Shown here: in pieces, positions 53,885-64,000 of the stretch
Layout: each line of letters starts with the position of its first letter
How positions within the stretch are numbered: the first letter of the stretch is position 1
Assembly (NCBI GenBank): GCA_964247055.1
Contig: OZ176060.1
Coordinates: 434,001 to 498,000 of the forward strand
DNA from: Paragordius varius
Lineage: Eukaryota > Nematomorpha
DNA: 64,000 bases
Direction: 5' to 3'
The notes under the pieces: model-generated
What the model was told of the DNA's origin: nothing
Databases searched by the model: none
The model's input: only the letters and a program-made list of their open reading frames with translations
Position numbers and translations under genes: made by a program

Positions 53885-55990
53885 GAAATACCAAAGCCAT
53901 ATAATTAATTAAACAGATGGCATAAATTTATAATAATATTTCGTATACTTATAGGAGTGAAAATAAAGTAACTGTCTTTAAAAAAGCATTCTTTGCAAGG
54001 TATAAATATTCACCTATTTTTAGTTTTATCAGGTTATTAAGCATAACATTTTTATCCTATGTATATTACTAAACTATTACTAATATGTCTGTTAAAGTCA
54101 CCTCAGAACATAAATTTTTGGCTAAATATAAATATTTTTTATTAGATAAATCATTAAACTATTTTTTTTTTTAAAACAAATTAATAAGACTAACTCAAGT
54201 GAAAACTCGCCTTTGTCGTATATATTACAGAACAAATTTGATTAATCAAATCGACTAACTTTTATTGAATAAAAAGTTTTTATATGTACCATAGGTAGAC
54301 TTGTTTTACTTAAACATATATAATAATTGTTTCAGTTGAATATTATACTTATATATAGTACAGTATATGTTTATTTTGAAATCATTAGCTTGATATAGAA
54401 AATGCATTTTTAACAATAAATTTTTTAATATAAATATTTATCTAAACACGCTATTCTTTAATTTAGAATAGGGTCATAGTTATTCTTTACTAAATATTTT
54501 TTGCTAAATAATTATTTTTATTTACTAAACTAAATCTTTTTATTCGCGTATCAAAAATCCTTAAACTTAAAAATTTGCTGAGAAACACAGTTTAATAAAA
54601 GTGAGTAATTTCGTAAAATAAACATTTATTTTATAAAAGGCAGTTTTATTAGCAAAAATTACAATATTATTACAAAATATGACGCAAACACTTTTATATT
54701 TTGGAATTTTATAATTTAAAATAATTATTTGATTTTTTATTAAAGAAGGATAGACTTTACTCCATATTTTTCTGTCTTTTTTATGTCAATAAATACTTGA
54801 CTGTTGCTTTTCAAAAAGTTGTGATAACATAAATTTAAATGATTCAAAAATGTTATTTATTAAATATAATTTAAAAAAAATTTAATAACCATACTTTATT
54901 ATTCACATGGATAAAAAATTAGTCAATAAATTTAAACTTATATGAATCATAGCTTAAGTTTAGAAAATTTAATGTTATTTGAAGTAAATGAAAAATATCA
55001 AGTTAATATATTTATTAGTTAAAAAAATATATTATTTCATTTTAGATATTTTTAATCCATAAAAAAATTGAAACAAAAATTGAAATATAAAATAAAACGA
55101 CAGACGATTTCATTTCTTAACGGTTTTTTTAATTATCTGCTTTTTTATTTATTTGTAAAATTTACTTTAAAAAATGGGTATTTATAATAATATTTTTATA
55201 AATATATAATATTTAATTGTTTTTAATTTAAATTATTTTTAAATATCAGATTAACTTTAAGTCTTTATCTTATAAATCCTGTAACATATAAGCCATCTTT
55301 TTTATGTTTAGTATTGTTATGAATAATATGTATATAAAGTTATGTAATGTTAACTGAACAATAACAAATTATGGGACTAAAAAAATAAATAGTTTGGTAT
55401 GCTAAAAATAAAATAAAGCAAAATTTGGATTTTTGTAAAATATTTGTTTTAAATGGCAAAATGTGAATTATAAATATATTTATATTCTACAATTGTAATT
55501 AAAGAGCGTATAGAGGAAAAATTAGTGTTCGAAAAAGTCTGTTTGTATTTCTATTTATTTTTATATTAATTTTTTGATTGTATAATAATTTTCTTATTCT
55601 TATTAATTAAAATAACAGTTCGATAAATATCCGATCATAAAGTATTATAAAATAATTAATATTTTTCACACTAATATTCGCGGCATATTATTTAATTTAA
55701 ATAAACATAAGAAAAACAAAAAATATACGATTCCGGATATATAAATATACTATAATGAATGACCTGCGTATAGATCAATGGCGTACCTGACATAAAATTT
55801 TTAAATAAATAATAAACAATTATAATTAATATATTTTTTTTCGTTAATCTATAACACCCATTTACCTTGTATAATTTTTGATATTATTTTAAGTCAATGA
55901 TCAGCAAAATTTAAAAATTATTTAATAAAAAATTTTACTAGCGAAGATTAAAGCAAGCCTACTTTAGAATATGGCTAAATATAATATTTG
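53885..55990. other. AT-rich, repeat debris, no supported gene
   Basis: 53,895-54,160 resembles parts of blocks F/I (TTAAACAGATGGCATAAATT, AAGTCACCTCAGAACATAAA). 55,080-55,200 recurs at 15.1 and 63.4 kb. 55,495-55,590 is a worn MITE-1 right half (GAGGAAAAATTAGTGTTCGA). 55,840-56,000 resembles 30,460-30,620. No ORF has conserved features. Confidence 0.5.
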
Positions 55991-56011
55991 TTAAAATAGT
56001 TCGCGTGCATT

Positions 56012-58087
56012 ATTTAAGGTTGATTGTTGTATCAAAATATACATTATGAATATGAATTCTATAATATAAGAAATGAATAATGTGAAGCGCAAGTATTATT
56101 TTAAATACGTATTTAAGCTCAAATAAAAGACCAATGTTTTTACCTATAAGATTATTTTTAAAAACCTGCACATAGACTCTACAAATCAAAAAAGAATCCG
56201 ATTATTTAAGGTTGATTGTTGAATCATAAAGAAGAATTCTATAATATAAAAAATCAATATTGTGAAGCGCAAATATCATTGTAACATGACAAATACGTAT
56301 TTAAGCTCAAATAAAAGACCATTGTTTTTACCTATAAGATTATTTTTAAAAACCTGCACATAGACTCTACAAATCAAAAAAGAATCCGATTATTTAAGGT
56401 TGATTGTTGAATCATAAAGAAGAATTCTATAATATAAAAAATCAATATTGTGAAGCGCAAATATCATTGTAACATGACAAATACGTATTTAAGCTCAAAT
56501 AAAAGACCATTGTTTTTACCTATAAGATTATTTTTAAAAACCTGCACATAGACTCTACAAATCAAAAAAGAATCCGATTATTTAAGGTTGATTGTTGAAT
56601 CATAAAGAAGAATTCTATAATATAAAAAATCAATATTGTGAAGCGCAAATATCATTGTAACATGACAAATACGTATTTAAGCTCAAATAAAAGACCATTG
56701 TTTTTACCTATAAGATTATTTTTAAAAACCTGCACATAGACTCTACAAATCAAAAAAGAATCCGATTATTTAAGGTTGATTGTTGAATCATAAAGAAGAA
56801 TTCTATAATATAAAAAATCAATATTGTGAAGCGCAAATATCATTGTAACATGACAAATACGTATTTAAGCTCAAATAAAAGACCATTGTTTTTACCTATA
56901 AGATTATTTTTAAAAACCTGCACATAGACTCTACAAATCAAAAAAGAATCCGATTATTTAAGGTTGATTGTTGAATCATAAAGAAGAATTCTATAATATA
57001 AAAAATCAATATTGTGAAGCGCAAATATCATTGTAACATGACAAATACGTATTTAAGCTCAAATAAAAGACCATTGTTTTTACCTATAAGATTATTTTTA
57101 AAAACCTGCACATAGACTCTACAAATCAAAAAAGAATCCGATTATTTAAGGTTGATTGTTGAATCATAAAGAAGAATTCTATAATATAAAAAATCAATAT
57201 TGTGAAGCGCAAATATCATTGTAACATGACAAATACGTATTTAAGCTCAAATAAAAGACCATTGTTTTTACCTATAAGATTATTTTTAAAAACCTGCACA
57301 TAGACTCTACAAATCAAAAAAGAATCCGATTATTTAAGGTTGATTGTTGAATCATAAAGAAGAATTCTATAATATAAAAAATCAATATTGTGAAGCGCAA
57401 ATATCATTGTAACATGACAAATACGTATTTAAGCTCAAATAAAAGACCATTGTTTTTACCTATAAGATTATTTTTAAAAACCTGCACATAGACTCTACAA
57501 ATCAAAAAAGAATCCGATTATTTAAGGTTGATTGTTGAATCATAAAGAAGAATTCTATAATATAAAAAATCAATATTGTGAAGCGCAAATATCATTGTAA
57601 CATGACAAATACGTATTTAAGCTCAAATAAAAGACCATTGTTTTTACCTATAAGATTATTTTTAAAAACCTGCACATAGACTCTACAAATCAAAAAAGAA
57701 TCCGATTATTTAAGGTTGATTGTTGAATCATAAAGAAGAATTCTATAATATAAGAAATGAATAATGTGAAGCGCAAGTATCATTTTAAAATGACAAATAC
57801 GTATTTAAGCTCAAATAAAAGACCAATTTTACCTATAAGATTAATTTTCAATCTTTCACATAGACTCTACAAATCAAAAAAGAATTCGTTACGTGCATTA
57901 TTTAAGGTTGATTGTTGAATCATAAAATACTATAATATAAGAAATGAATAATGTGAAGCGCAAGTATCATTTTAAGACAAATACGTATTTAAGCTCAAAT
58001 AAAAGACCAATTTTACCTATAAAATTAATTTTAAATCTTTCACATAGACTCTACAAATCAAAAAAGAATTGGTTACGTGCATTACAT
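56012..58087. repeat. 188-bp satellite array, 11 copies
   Basis: Unit starts (ATTATTTAAGGTTGATTGTT) fall at about 56,012, 56,201, 56,389, 56,577, 56,765, 56,953, 57,141, 57,329, 57,517, 57,705 and 57,897. The period is exactly 188 bp from 56,201 to 57,705. Central units are practically identical, while the first and the last two have diverged (GAATAATGTGAAGCGCAAGT in place of CAATATTGTGAAGCGCAAAT). That is the usual result of homogenisation by unequal exchange, with fossil units at the edges. No ORF, ribozyme core or tRNA-like part is visible in the unit. Confidence 0.95.
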
Positions 58088-58089
58088 TA

Positions 58090-59222
58090 GCCGACAAATT
58101 TGGACATTTTTGAACACCACCACTTAAACTTTAAACTTATGACTTCAGTGTTTTAAAACCGAATGTAAAAAAAATTTTTGATCCCGCCAATCAGAATTTT
58201 GAAATATTATAGGTTTTTCAATTTTTCAAAAACCAGATAAAATCGAGAGAAAATTAAATATAACTTTATAATTAAATGTTATTATATTATAAACTTAATA
58301 TCATTTATTAAAGCGTTTTAAACTCTATCTTTTGAATATAAATATGTCATTTAAATATCAGAGAGAAAAAAATAGTACGGACTTAAACGTCAAAATTTAG
58401 TCTTTTTCATTCAAGTGAATTTTTAATACGTATAAAAATTTTTTAAAAAAATACTAAAAAAGGCATTCTAGGGTTTAAACCTTCGGCTTTTAGATAGGCT
58501 ATATTTTTGTTAGTTTTCGTTCTTTCGAGTACTTATTAGGCTTTTTCTCTTAAGTTGGTTCTTACAAAAAATCCTTTATTTATACCTAGTGGATATACTT
58601 TATTTTTTAAAATTATTGGTTGTTTTGTATTTTTAATTTCAGATGGATGTTGTGTAGCCACTTTTAGTAGAATTTACTATTATGGGATTGGACCATTTGT
58701 ATTTACCTAATCTTTTTATTCAATTTAATTGTATAATTTATCTAACTTTATTCTGTGAATTGGTTTGACATGTCAATTTGCCTGGATTTTGCTTGCAAGT
58801 CTCTCTTATCAGGCTTTACGATTACTTATTGTTATCTTTGCACATCTGGCATAATTATAGGATCGCTTGGGGGTTATGCAGAGCTTGTGCCGCCGCCCGG
58901 ATCTATCACACTATACATAAGCCCCTTTTAGATTTTTAATACTTTGGCTCTTAGCTTGTTTAGTATCTTATTTAATGCCTAGAATTTTGTTATTCATGCA
59001 TGGAATATTACTTGTATCGACTTGTTCGTTTAAAAACATATACACACGAGGAATGATTGTTATTTTTAAATTAAATACAAATTTAAAAATTAAATTTCGG
59101 AAAAATCCTATTGGTGGCCTCAACTTTCTTTTTTGTTTTGGCCTTTCCATGCTATTAGGTATCAGAAAATGCAAAAATAATGGGGTGGTGCAAAACCTTG
59201 TTGAGCAGTGTATTTAGCCAAA
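58090..59222. other. Unclassified stretch, less AT-rich between 58.45 and 58.95 kb
   Basis: 58,470-58,960 has a distinct composition (GTTTAAACCTTCGGCTTTTA, GCTTGGGGGTTATGCAGAGC, TTGTGCCGCCGCCCGGATCT). No long frame or known RNA fold could be assigned. Complementary short ORFs at 58,968-59,217 lack any recognisable domain. It may be the end of an unrecognised retroelement. Confidence 0.4.
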
Positions 59223-59224
59223 AA

Positions 59225-60213
59225 TATATATTATGAGGTGATCTAATTGGCTATAGTTTAGTAGTATATATGAATATGTTATGCTTATCATATACCATCC
59301 TTCAAGAGTGTCCTAACACTTCAAGTTGGTATTTAAAATATTTAATGTATTTTGTGATTTTTTAACCTACCTTTTTATTCATATTATTCATTTAATATAA
59401 ATTTTTTATTTTAAAACCACTTTTTTGTCTCATATTATTTTTTCCATTTAACAAAATTATTGACTTTTAATTGTCTTCGAAATTGAAAATAATAACCCAG
59501 CAAACTTATATATTTTTTAATTAGGTGTTAAAATCTTATAAATATCTACAATAATTTATAGAAATTAATAAAGATATACGGTTTCTCAATTATTAATAGT
59601 TGATGTTGATTTAAAGTTTATGTTAGTAATAGAAAATAAGTTAAAAACGATAAAATAAATGAATGATTAACGATTTGATTGACAAAAGGTATAAACAAAC
59701 AAAAAAGTCAAATGACTAAATTCAAGTATTTAAGGACCCACTTTAATCTTCAAGGATCAACCTAAAATGTTCAAGGACTAACTTGATGTGTTCAAGGACA
59801 CTTTTAAAATGCAAATGATATTAAAGTAAAAAAGGTGAATATTTATAAAATTATTTGTAAAAAAAAGATTTGTTACGAATTAAACTCTATTTTACAATCT
59901 GCAGTTTAGGCCAATCAGTTATAATTAAGAAAATCAAGAAATCAAGATAAAATTATGGTTGTCCTAAAGAAAAAAAAATTATGTTTATACTTTTAGGTTT
60001 TGACGGTATAATTTTGATTTTTACTGTAATTTTTTTTTCTACAAAAAAAAAGGTCCAGAACAGAGCGGTTAAATAGCATATCAAATATTTTATTAAAGAT
60101 GCATTTGCAAAACTTCATAAAATAACATTAATCTAAATATATATCATTTGCGAAAATCATAATTTTTATACAAAATATATTTATGTGAACAGATGATACA
60201 TGTATTATATTTT
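59225..60213. repeat. Inverted duplication, copy 2 (partner 35,760-36,778)
   Basis: Carries MITE-3 (59,295-59,818) and a MITE-1 end (to 60,026) in reverse order to copy 1. The match stops at ACATGTATTATATT (about 60,213), exactly where zinc-finger copy 3 begins. Confidence 0.85.
59295..59818. mobile_element. MITE-3, second copy
   Basis: The left end CCATCCTTCAAGAGTGTCCT follows TA. The right end is GACACTTTTAAAATGCAAAT then GA before TA (59,819-59,820). It has slightly more divergent ends than the 36-kb copy and lies inside the inverted duplication. Confidence 0.8.
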
Positions 60214-60860
60214 AAAGTGTTCATTAATGTACATTTTTAATGTGCCTGGCAAGATTGTATTTTTGAGTATATTACTTTTTACAAATCTTACATTTATATG
60301 TAATTTTTTCGTGGACAGATTGAACGTGTCTTGCAACATCTGCTTTTCCGGTAAATTCTTTTTTACAAATCGGACATTCATGTTTAATTTTCTCATGAAC
60401 CGATTTAATGTGCTGAGTAAGATTGCTTTTGTCAGAAAACAGCTTTGAACAAATGTTGCACAAATATTTAATTTGTTCATGAACATAATGAATATGTTTG
60501 GCTAAAACATATTTACCCTTAAATATTCTATTATATTGAATTCGATAACAATTCTTTAATTTTTGAGAGTTTAAGGACTCAATATGTTTTGCATTATTAT
60601 TGTTATCATTAAAGAGATCGTATTATGCATTCTTATATCATTGGAATCAATATTGGAAATACTGAGGTAATATGTTTTGTACTTTTTGGTGGTTTCAGCG
60701 AAAGATTTAACTCCGTATGTTCTCCCACCAAATTAATTATCAAGATATTGTTGATTTCGGTACCGTTTGAAAATCTTTGCTGATTTGTTGAGTATTTTTA
60801 CTTTTATTTCTTTTGGATAACAAAGGTTACGAGTCATCAATGCTCTTCATAAACCAACTT
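60214..60860 (-). pseudogene. C2H2 zinc-finger protein, copy 3
   Basis: On the minus strand the order matches copies 1 and 2: NLCYPKEIK (for NLCYLREHK), ELNLSLKPPK where the others have PLDLSLKKPP, SNIDSNDIRM, a worn finger 1 lacking its cysteine pair (NCYRIQYNRIFKGKY), then two good fingers: CNICSKLFSDKSNLTQHIKS and CPICKKEFTGKADVARHVQS. CKICKK and a stop follow at 60,272. The rest of the last finger (NLARHIKNVH) is in the continuing sequence to about 60,225. Multiple frame changes lie upstream of the fingers. It is the most diverged copy, and the CtBP motif is lost. Confidence 0.75.
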
Positions 60861-60989
60861 AAATAAATTAATAGCATATTTTTATAAAAAAATGATAAAG
60901 TAATATATTTTTGACAAAAATGTATCCAAGTAACAAACAAATGAACAAATTTACCATTTTTCGTATTTTTAATGATATTATGACCGTAT

Positions 60990-61550
60990 AAATTTCCATC
61001 AATTTGATGGCATATTTTCGTAACTAATCTTTATATATAGTTTAAAGTTCTTGGCATAAACTTAACTTAATCTAATTGAAAAAATATTTATTCTTACAAG
61101 GTGTAAATAGGTATTTTTTTTATAATGTTACGAAAGATAAAAGTATTTAATAATTGTCGAATATATAAAAATTTACTATCTGTTTTAGAGTTTGATTCTC
61201 CAACAAAACTCAAATTTTAGACTATAAAAAAATATATTTCTTTAATTATTTAATCAGAAAAAAGTTTAGATTAAATAAACCTTCCTAGAATGTTACCTCG
61301 TACGCCCCTCACCTAAGGTATGGGCCCTGGAAAAAAAACTTAATCTCTTTTTTTCCCTCCAGTAATAATATTTAATAAAGCGTATATATATATTTATTGG
61401 TGTAAAATTAATGCTTTCCTATTTATAAAAAATTGGGCAAAACATAAAAAAACATTTATTTTTTAAAGACAAACAACTTCGAATACTCCTTATCTTATTT
61501 GGTGGAAAAATAGGGAGAGAGATGTAAATCGTATTTACACACAATCTTAT
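60990..61550. repeat. Dispersed repeat F, copy 3
   Basis: TTGAAAAAATATTTATTCTT, CCAACAAAACTCAAATTTTA, CCCCTCACCTAAGGTATGGG and a degenerate MITE-1 left half (GGGCAAAACATAAAAAAACA) match 31,860-32,640 without the MITE-1 at 31,941-32,213. Confidence 0.65.
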
Positions 61551-61554
61551 AAAA

Positions 61555-62592
61555 ATGGAAAATGGTGACTTTGTGAACTGTTTCCGGAAAACCGGTATAC
61601 CCATTTAAATCCAAATGTCAAAAATATATTCATTAATGAATGCCCCGACAATAGCTTCGTTTTTTTTGAATTAGGCTCCCAGTTCGGGTCCACCCCGTGT
61701 AAAAAACGGGTTTTTTTGAAAACAGAAGTCCAGAAAAATCGTGTCTTTGAGACAATTTTCCGGAAAACGTGTTGGACCATTCGATTTCAAATATGATTAT
61801 TTTTACTTTTTTTCGATTGCGCCCAACCTAGGCGGCTTACTTTTTTAATTTAGGCGCTTTTTTCCCCGTTCCCCCCGTAAAACGTCATTTTTCAAAAAAA
61901 TAAATAATTTTGTGCCCAGGGTATTAGACAGTTAAAATTCACTGATGATTCGAGTTATTCTCTGTTAAAAGGCAATAATTTTTGTCGTGTGTTTCTTTGA
62001 TTTACAGAAAATTTATGAAGACATATGAGCTTATCAAAAGCTTAAAATATTATCCGTTACTAGGTAAAAATTAAGGTCTTTTTTATTAGCCGTTGAGGCC
62101 TTTATGCCTAAAAATAGGCCATCATAAAACAATTATTTAGTCTTGAGGTATTTTTAAATAATCCATGAGATGATGGTTTTAAAAATGTCCAAATATTTGC
62201 CCTATAAAGCAAAGAATTCAGCGCTTTTGAAAAACTTAAGAGGCCATACGACTTTAATTTATACATTTCTGTGGAATTTGTATGATATCATTCTTTCCTT
62301 TAAAAAAGGACCACAAATGATTTACTTTTTATATCCCTTAATCCCAACTGTGTGAACAACGAAAATGTTAAAATAATTCCAATAATAGTTGAATACTAAC
62401 TTTAATAAGGGACAGTTTAAATATGGTCATTTTAGAGTCAATATTTGAGCCTATGCAAAAACCCGTAAAAGAATAATAATTTAAGACATTCTTTTGATTA
62501 AATATGTTTTTTTTCATGTCCCTTACCACTATTTATTGCAAATTATTAAGTTAATTATTGAAGAGAATATGCAACGCGAAGCGGCCAGCTAG
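61555..62592 (+). mobile_element. Possible non-autonomous Helitron or other unclassified element
   Basis: A block with distinct composition starts near GGTGACTTTGTGAACTGTTT and contains CAGTTCGGGTCCACCCCGTG, CGATTGCGCCCAACCTAGGC and repeated TTTTCCGGAAAAC. It closes with GCAACGCGAAGCGGCCAG, a small CGC-GAA-GCG hairpin, followed by CTAG and T (62,589-62,593). A hairpin followed by CTAG/T is the 3' signature of Helitrons. A matching TC 5' end was not identified, and no Rep/helicase sequence is present. Short ORFs inside show no domain. Confidence 0.35.
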
Positions 62593-62594
62593 TT

Positions 62595-63935
62595 AAAAAT
62601 ATATTTCTACAGAAAATGTAGTATATTTGTATTCATTACTAAAAAGATATGGAAAATAAATGTGACGTATCTTATCTATCTTTGAATGTAAATTAAACAA
62701 AAGTATATGTAATGATAGAATCATAATCATATTTGTCAACCACATACTAAATTTATATTTAATTATAGCAATAAAAGTACAGTTTATTTTTTAGAAGAGA
62801 TAGGTTTATTAAAATGGGCATTTAATATTAAAAATTCATTTTACATGCCAAACTTTTACTTAGCGGAAAATCACAAAATAAAGATATCCCGATTAAAATA
62901 TTTTTACTATCTTTCATGCTATCTTCTAAATGTTTTTTTTAAATATTCATGTTAAAAAAGAATTAACAGATTGTTTTCTCTGATAAATAAAAACAATCAT
63001 TAGAAATATTTGCATAAAATTCTACGTTATCAAAAATAAATATTTTATATTTTTTATGATAATTATAAAAATTAATCTAAATCACAAAACATAATCAATC
63101 CGTCGTTATTATTAATAAATAAAGTTTGGTAATTGTAAAAAGTATCACTATTTAGTAAGTTCGCGTTGAAAGTAAATCAAAATTAATATGTAATATTTAT
63201 TAGTTAAATAAATTATTTAAATTATTAATAAATAAAACCGTAATTATTTAAAAATATTTAATATAACCTTCAAAGGTAAATTATAATTATATATAAAATT
63301 TAAAAATATTAAATAATTATTTTATTTTAAAATGTTTTAAACCCAAAATTAAAAATAATTTAAATATTATGAAATGAAACAACAGACGATTATATCAACA
63401 GTTTTTTTTTAAATTGTCTGTTTTTTGTTTATTCGAAAAAATATTCAAATTTATTTGAAAAATGGGTATTCATATATTATCAAATACTTTCAATTAAATT
63501 TATTTATTATATCATATTTTATTTAATTATATATTTTTTGTAATAAAATGTAAAAATAATTTGTTAAAAAAAAATATATATATAAATCGTGAAAATTAAA
63601 TTCCTAATCTATTTAATGTTTTAACAAATACTCATCATAAAACATCAAGTTACCTAATCTTAATATTAATAAACGTTTTTATTAAAATAATTGGTAAAAA
63701 TATTAAATTGGGTATAATAAAATATTCTTTATCATTTTTAAAACAACTCCGCTTTTTTTGAGAAAAATATTAAATTATTTTTAAACTTTTAATTAATCTT
63801 CCATATAATAGTTGTTTCATTTGTGGGGTAAGTTGTCTTGATAAAAATAAATTTATTACTAATCCGCGACTTTCTGCAACCTTTTATTAATATTAGATAA
63901 TTTTTATTTTAAGTCAAAATTTTAGATTAAATCTA
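62595..63935. other. Very AT-rich, nothing coding
   Basis: 63,370-63,500 (AACAGACGATTATATCAACA, AATGGGTATTCATATATTAT) repeats 55.1 and 15.1 kb. Otherwise A/T-rich with no repeat or gene that could be named. Confidence 0.5.
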
Positions 63936-63938
63936 ATA

Positions 63939-64000
63939 CTGGTAAAATCCAAAAACGTACAGATATAAGGGAAAAAAATATCTAACAGCCATACTTTATA
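63939..64000. mobile_element. MITE-1, left end, cut by window edge
   Basis: CTGGTAAAATCCAAAAACGT, then ACAGATATAAGG and CAGCCATACTTTATA, follow the MITE-1 left-arm order with many changes. Confidence 0.5.

Noticed and set aside
58968-59217. Overlapping ORFs on both strands
   Set aside because: Neither has recognisable motifs; overlap on opposite strands at this length is expected by chance.
61943-61990. CTGATGA near 61,943 as a second hammerhead ribozyme
   Set aside because: No stem II followed by GAAA and no cleavage triplet in the right place.
1-64000. LTR retroelements, Polintons or other virus-like insertions
   Set aside because: No paired LTRs, gag/pol-type motifs, protein-primed polymerase or capsid-like frames were recognised; all identifiable elements are plain DNA transposons, LINEs or small non-coding repeats.

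Overview
The window is extremely A+T-rich eukaryotic DNA (roughly four-fifths A+T by eye) and almost entirely repeats. Spliceosomal introns, a multi-finger C2H2 protein family carrying a CtBP-type PLDLS motif, and Tc1/mariner-, hAT- and R2/NeSL-like elements point to an animal, most likely an invertebrate. The species cannot be named from the sequence. No intact host gene was found. The only host-like coding sequence is a C2H2 zinc-finger family present as three decayed copies (16.4-17.3 kb +, 46.1-46.9 kb +, 60.2-60.85 kb -).

Layout. 1-2.1 kb: two copies of a TA-flanked DNA transposon family whose inverted ends are built of 21-bp tandem repeats; one keeps the C-terminal end of a DDE transposase. 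A third copy lies at 51.9-53.3 kb. 2.1-10.3 kb: AT-rich repeats and palindromic MITEs (MITE-1, MITE-2 below), with an orphan exon-like ORF at 10.1-10.3 kb. 10.6-12.3 kb (-): 3' part of an R2/NeSL-type LINE with a restriction-like endonuclease. 12.3-15.9 kb: MITEs and very AT-rich DNA. 16-19.2 kb: zinc-finger copy 1 and its flank, duplicated at 45.9-48.4 kb. 19,204-26,563: a 7.36-kb Tc1/IS630-type transposon with TA target duplication, a 3-kb left and 1.1-kb right inverted repeat, about 21 versus 4 tandem copies of a 112-118-bp unit inside those repeats, and a multi-exon transposase gene with micro-introns. 26.6-37 kb: dispersed repeats and MITEs. 37.1-39.6 kb: hAT relic. 40.35-41.3 kb (-): second LINE type, 3' part. 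41.4-44.5 kb: duplicated repeats and nested MITEs. 44.5-45.7 kb (+): 5' part of an RLE-type LINE whose first bases resemble the 5' end of U2 snRNA. 48.7-49.2 kb: a short element with 55-bp direct repeats and a near-textbook hammerhead ribozyme on the minus strand. 53.5-53.9 kb (-): third LINE fragment. 56.0-58.1 kb: 188-bp satellite, 11 copies. 59.2-60.2 kb: inverted copy of 35.76-36.78 kb. 61.6-62.6 kb: a less AT-rich block ending in a possible Helitron 3' terminus.

The parts do not form a pathway. They record repeated waves of transposition, nesting and segmental duplication. The most notable objects are the hammerhead ribozyme, the long-TIR transposon with its array and intron-rich transposase, the U2-like LINE head, and the PLDLS zinc-finger family. 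All boundaries were set by eye, and those given for degenerate repeats are approximate.
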